Shown here: piece after piece, positions 63,963 through 64,000 of the stretch
How the letters are laid out: every line of letters starts with the position of its first letter
Position numbering within the stretch: position 1 is the stretch's first letter
From: Heyndrickxia sporothermodurans
GTDB taxonomy: Bacteria > Bacillota > Bacilli > Bacillales > Bacillaceae_C
NCBI GenBank assembly: GCA_016756695.1
Contig: CP066701.1
Span: 3,616,001-3,680,000, forward strand
Length of the DNA stretch: 64,000 nt
Direction: 5' to 3'
The notes under the pieces: generated by a model
The model's database searches: none
Seen by the model: the letters and a program-made list of their open reading frames with translations, nothing else
Told to the model about the DNA's origin: nothing
Position numbers and translations under genes: made by a program

Positions 63963-64000
63963 TTATGATTCCTGTTCTTTATCCCACTTTTTCACTGGAC
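63963..64000 (-). CDS. Possible 3' end of a gene running out of the window
   Basis: Minus-strand codons PVKKWDKEQES then TAA, immediately before the bidirectional terminator. Too short to identify; only its position supports it. Confidence 0.35.
   Translation of the reverse strand, partial: PVKKWDKEQES

Noticed and set aside
1-64000. CRISPR arrays, tRNA or rRNA genes, prophage or defence islands
   Set aside because: No regularly spaced repeats, no tRNA-like cloverleaf or rRNA sequence, and no phage structural, integrase or known defence genes were recognised.

Overview
The window looks like chromosomal DNA of a low-GC, endospore-forming Bacillaceae. It has a YjcZ-family spore protein, a CotD-like coat protein, close homologues of B. 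subtilis NiaP, Des, IlvA and MtnE, strong GGAGG-type ribosome sites and frequent TTG/GTG starts. No rRNA, tRNA, CRISPR array or phage module was seen. Starts were set by ribosome-binding sites.

Layout. 1-3.3 kb: the end of mntH, small membrane proteins, a frameshifted CBO0543-family gene, dps and a VanZ-like gene. 3.3-7.8 kb: a wrecked polar amino acid ABC operon. Its permease is split by an IS21-family element with a 7-bp target duplication, and its binding protein has lost its N-terminal part. 8.0-11.9 kb: a thiamine-precursor salvage operon (thiW-thiD-thiM-thiE-tenA) behind two tandem TPP riboswitches, each with its own terminator. 12-14.7 kb: a candidate structured RNA, two orphan Opp/Dpp-type permeases and a type I toxin-antitoxin locus. 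14.8-18.2 kb: mnmH and selD (selenouridine tRNA modification) with a divergent PF03773 permease. 18.3-31.7 kb: mostly intact genes (amidase, niaP, HAD phosphatase, FAD oxidoreductase, Na+ symporter, deacetylase, a PadR module with tandem 2TM repeats, des, ilvA, spore genes).

31.7-35.7 kb: the remains of a ribose operon. An rbsB tail, rbsK split by an IS66-family element (8-bp duplication) and an rbsR tail survive; rbsD, rbsA and rbsC are gone. 35.6-41.5 kb: cutC, a second toxin-antitoxin locus paralogous to the first, a TetR/SDR pair, a frameshifted membrane gene and an MFS transporter. 41.6-46 kb: a PQQ-dependent dehydrogenase/cytochrome c lipoprotein gene split by a second IS21-family element (8-bp duplication) that carries a perfect 40-bp palindrome. 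46.3-52 kb: metallo-hydrolase, flavodoxin, ytoQ, mtnE, small genes, a frameshifted acetyltransferase and a truncated aldo/keto reductase. 52-62.6 kb: a LacI-controlled glycoside uptake and oxidation operon (binding protein, two permeases, ThuA-like, two Gfo/Idh/MocA oxidoreductases, sugar isomerase) with a damaged IS between the regulator and the first transport gene. 62.8-64 kb: a CAP-domain protein.

The main theme is ongoing genome decay by IS insertion, internal deletion and single-base frameshifts. For all three gene-splitting insertions, removing the IS plus one target copy restores an open frame exactly, so the events look recent. The most interesting items are the toxin-antitoxin pair with complementary 5' and 3' mRNA segments, the tandem TPP riboswitches, the Asp-x-Asp quinoprotein, the 40-bp palindrome, a 13-bp word present three times, and the putative 3-keto-glycoside operon.
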